From contig CALMRM010000077.1 in NCBI GenBank assembly GCA_937871605.1, forward strand, positions 1,623 to 7,194: a stretch of DNA of 5,572 bases, written 5' to 3'. Below, one piece after another: positions 4,878-5,572 of the stretch (positions are counted from its first letter, which is position 1; the number at the start of each line of letters is the position of its first letter). The translations under genes and the position numbers were made by a program. The DNA is from an uncultured Terriglobus sp. (lineage in GTDB: Bacteria > Acidobacteriota > Terriglobia > Terriglobales > Acidobacteriaceae). The notes beneath the pieces were generated by a model, which was not told where the DNA came from, made no database searches, and saw only the letters and a list, made by a program, of their open reading frames with translations.

Positions 4878-5572
4878 GTGAGAGAAGCGAAACACATTCA
4901 CCTGATCGGCATTTGCGGCACTGCGATGGCATCCTTGGCGGGCATGTTGCAGGTGTGCGGGCACCGCGTGACCGGCTCAGACGCCGCGGCGTACCCGCCC
5001 ATGAGCGATCAGCTGCGCGGCATGGGCATCGAGCCGATGCAGCCATACAACGAGGCGCACCTGCAGCCAGCACCGGACCTGGTGGTGGTGGGCAATGCCA
5101 TTTCGCGCGGCAACCCGGAGTTGGAGGCGGTGCTGGACCGCAGGCTGCCCTTCACCAGCATGGCAGCGCTGATCCATGAAGAGTTCCTGCGGGGGCACGA
5201 GCCGCTGGTGGTCGCGGGCACCCACGGCAAAACGACCACCACCAGCATGGCCGCCTGGATCTTCGAGGTGGCTTCGCAGACCCGGCCCTACCTGAAACCA
5301 TCGTTCCTGATCGGCGGCGTCGCAGAGAACTTCGGGACCAGTTTTGCCGTGGATGAGACCCGGCCCTTTCTGCTTGAAGGCGATGAATACGACACGGCCT
5401 TTTTCGACAAGGGTCCAAAGTTCCTGCACTACTTTCCGCAGGCAGCCATCCTGACGCATGTGGAGTTCGATCACGCTGACATCTACCTCGACCTTGCCGC
5501 AGTCAAGACAGCCTTTAAACGGCTGGTCAACATCATTCCGCGCAGTGGACGGCTCATAGCGTTCGACTATAG
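4878..5572 (+). CDS. mpl: UDP-MurNAc:L-Ala-D-Glu-mDAP ligase Mpl, 3' partial
   Basis: The frame stays open to the window edge, giving the first 231 residues of a protein usually about 450-500 long. Mpl is a cytosolic Mur-family ligase that uses ATP to join recycled L-Ala-gamma-D-Glu-mDAP tripeptide to UDP-MurNAc, bypassing MurC, MurD and MurE. The N-terminus IHLIGICGTAMASLAGML (7-24) with VTGSDAAAYPPMS (31-43) is the UDP-binding domain and typical of Mpl rather than MurC. VVGNAISRGNPELEAVL (70-86) is also Mpl-like. The ATP P-loop is GTHGKTTT (114-121). EGDEYDTAFFDKGPKF (167-182) and THVEFDHADIY (193-203) are the metal and nucleotide motifs of the central domain. GTG 4878 is the likely start, 5 nt after the ldcA stop, with only a weak GAGTAG upstream. 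The C-terminal domain that binds the peptide is outside the window. Confidence 0.93.
   Translation, partial: MREAKHIHLIGICGTAMASLAGMLQVCGHRVTGSDAAAYPPMSDQLRGMGIEPMQPYNEAHLQPAPDLVVVGNAISRGNPELEAVLDRRLPFTSMAALIHEEFLRGHEPLVVAGTHGKTTTTSMAAWIFEVASQTRPYLKPSFLIGGVAENFGTSFAVDETRPFLLEGDEYDTAFFDKGPKFLHYFPQAAILTHVEFDHADIYLDLAAVKTAFKRLVNIIPRSGRLIAFDY

Overview
The window is GC-rich (roughly 65% in the genes, by eye) with five genes and one gene tail, all on the + strand. The protein sequences and GC-rich codon use suggest a diderm bacterium. My best guess is an Acidobacteriota of the Terriglobales type (Terriglobus, Granulicella, Edaphobacter), based on protein resemblance recalled from memory and not on any search. 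The genes for DAP supply and murein tripeptide recycling show a meso-diaminopimelate (mDAP) cell wall.

Region 1 (1-1089): the C-terminal end of a gene that resembles a four-helix-bundle (S23/23S rRNA intervening-sequence) protein overlaps by one base the start of a complete PfkB-family sugar kinase gene. Region 2 (1086-1334) has no convincing gene. It holds two facing blocks of 16-bp tandem repeats, six units on the left and four on the right. Together they form a long imperfect inverted repeat with an extreme strand bias: 97 consecutive bases without T lie on the right side. The first repeat unit starts at the pfkB stop codon.

Region 3 (1335-5572, running off the end) is a tightly packed, probably co-transcribed set: a GT-C type membrane glycosyltransferase, a DapF-like epimerase, an LD-carboxypeptidase and Mpl ligase. 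Junctions are a 1-bp overlap, a 4-bp overlap and a 5-bp gap. The last three fit one pathway: DapF makes mDAP, LdcA trims murein tetrapeptide to L-Ala-D-Glu-mDAP tripeptide, and Mpl re-attaches that tripeptide to UDP-MurNAc. The glycosyltransferase would act on a lipid-linked envelope glycan, but its substrate is unknown.

The most striking observation is that the DapF homologue keeps the family's substrate-binding motifs, yet has serine at both positions of the two catalytic cysteines (Ser71 and Ser209). Its position inside an mDAP recycling operon argues for a real role, which makes the missing thiols a biochemical puzzle.
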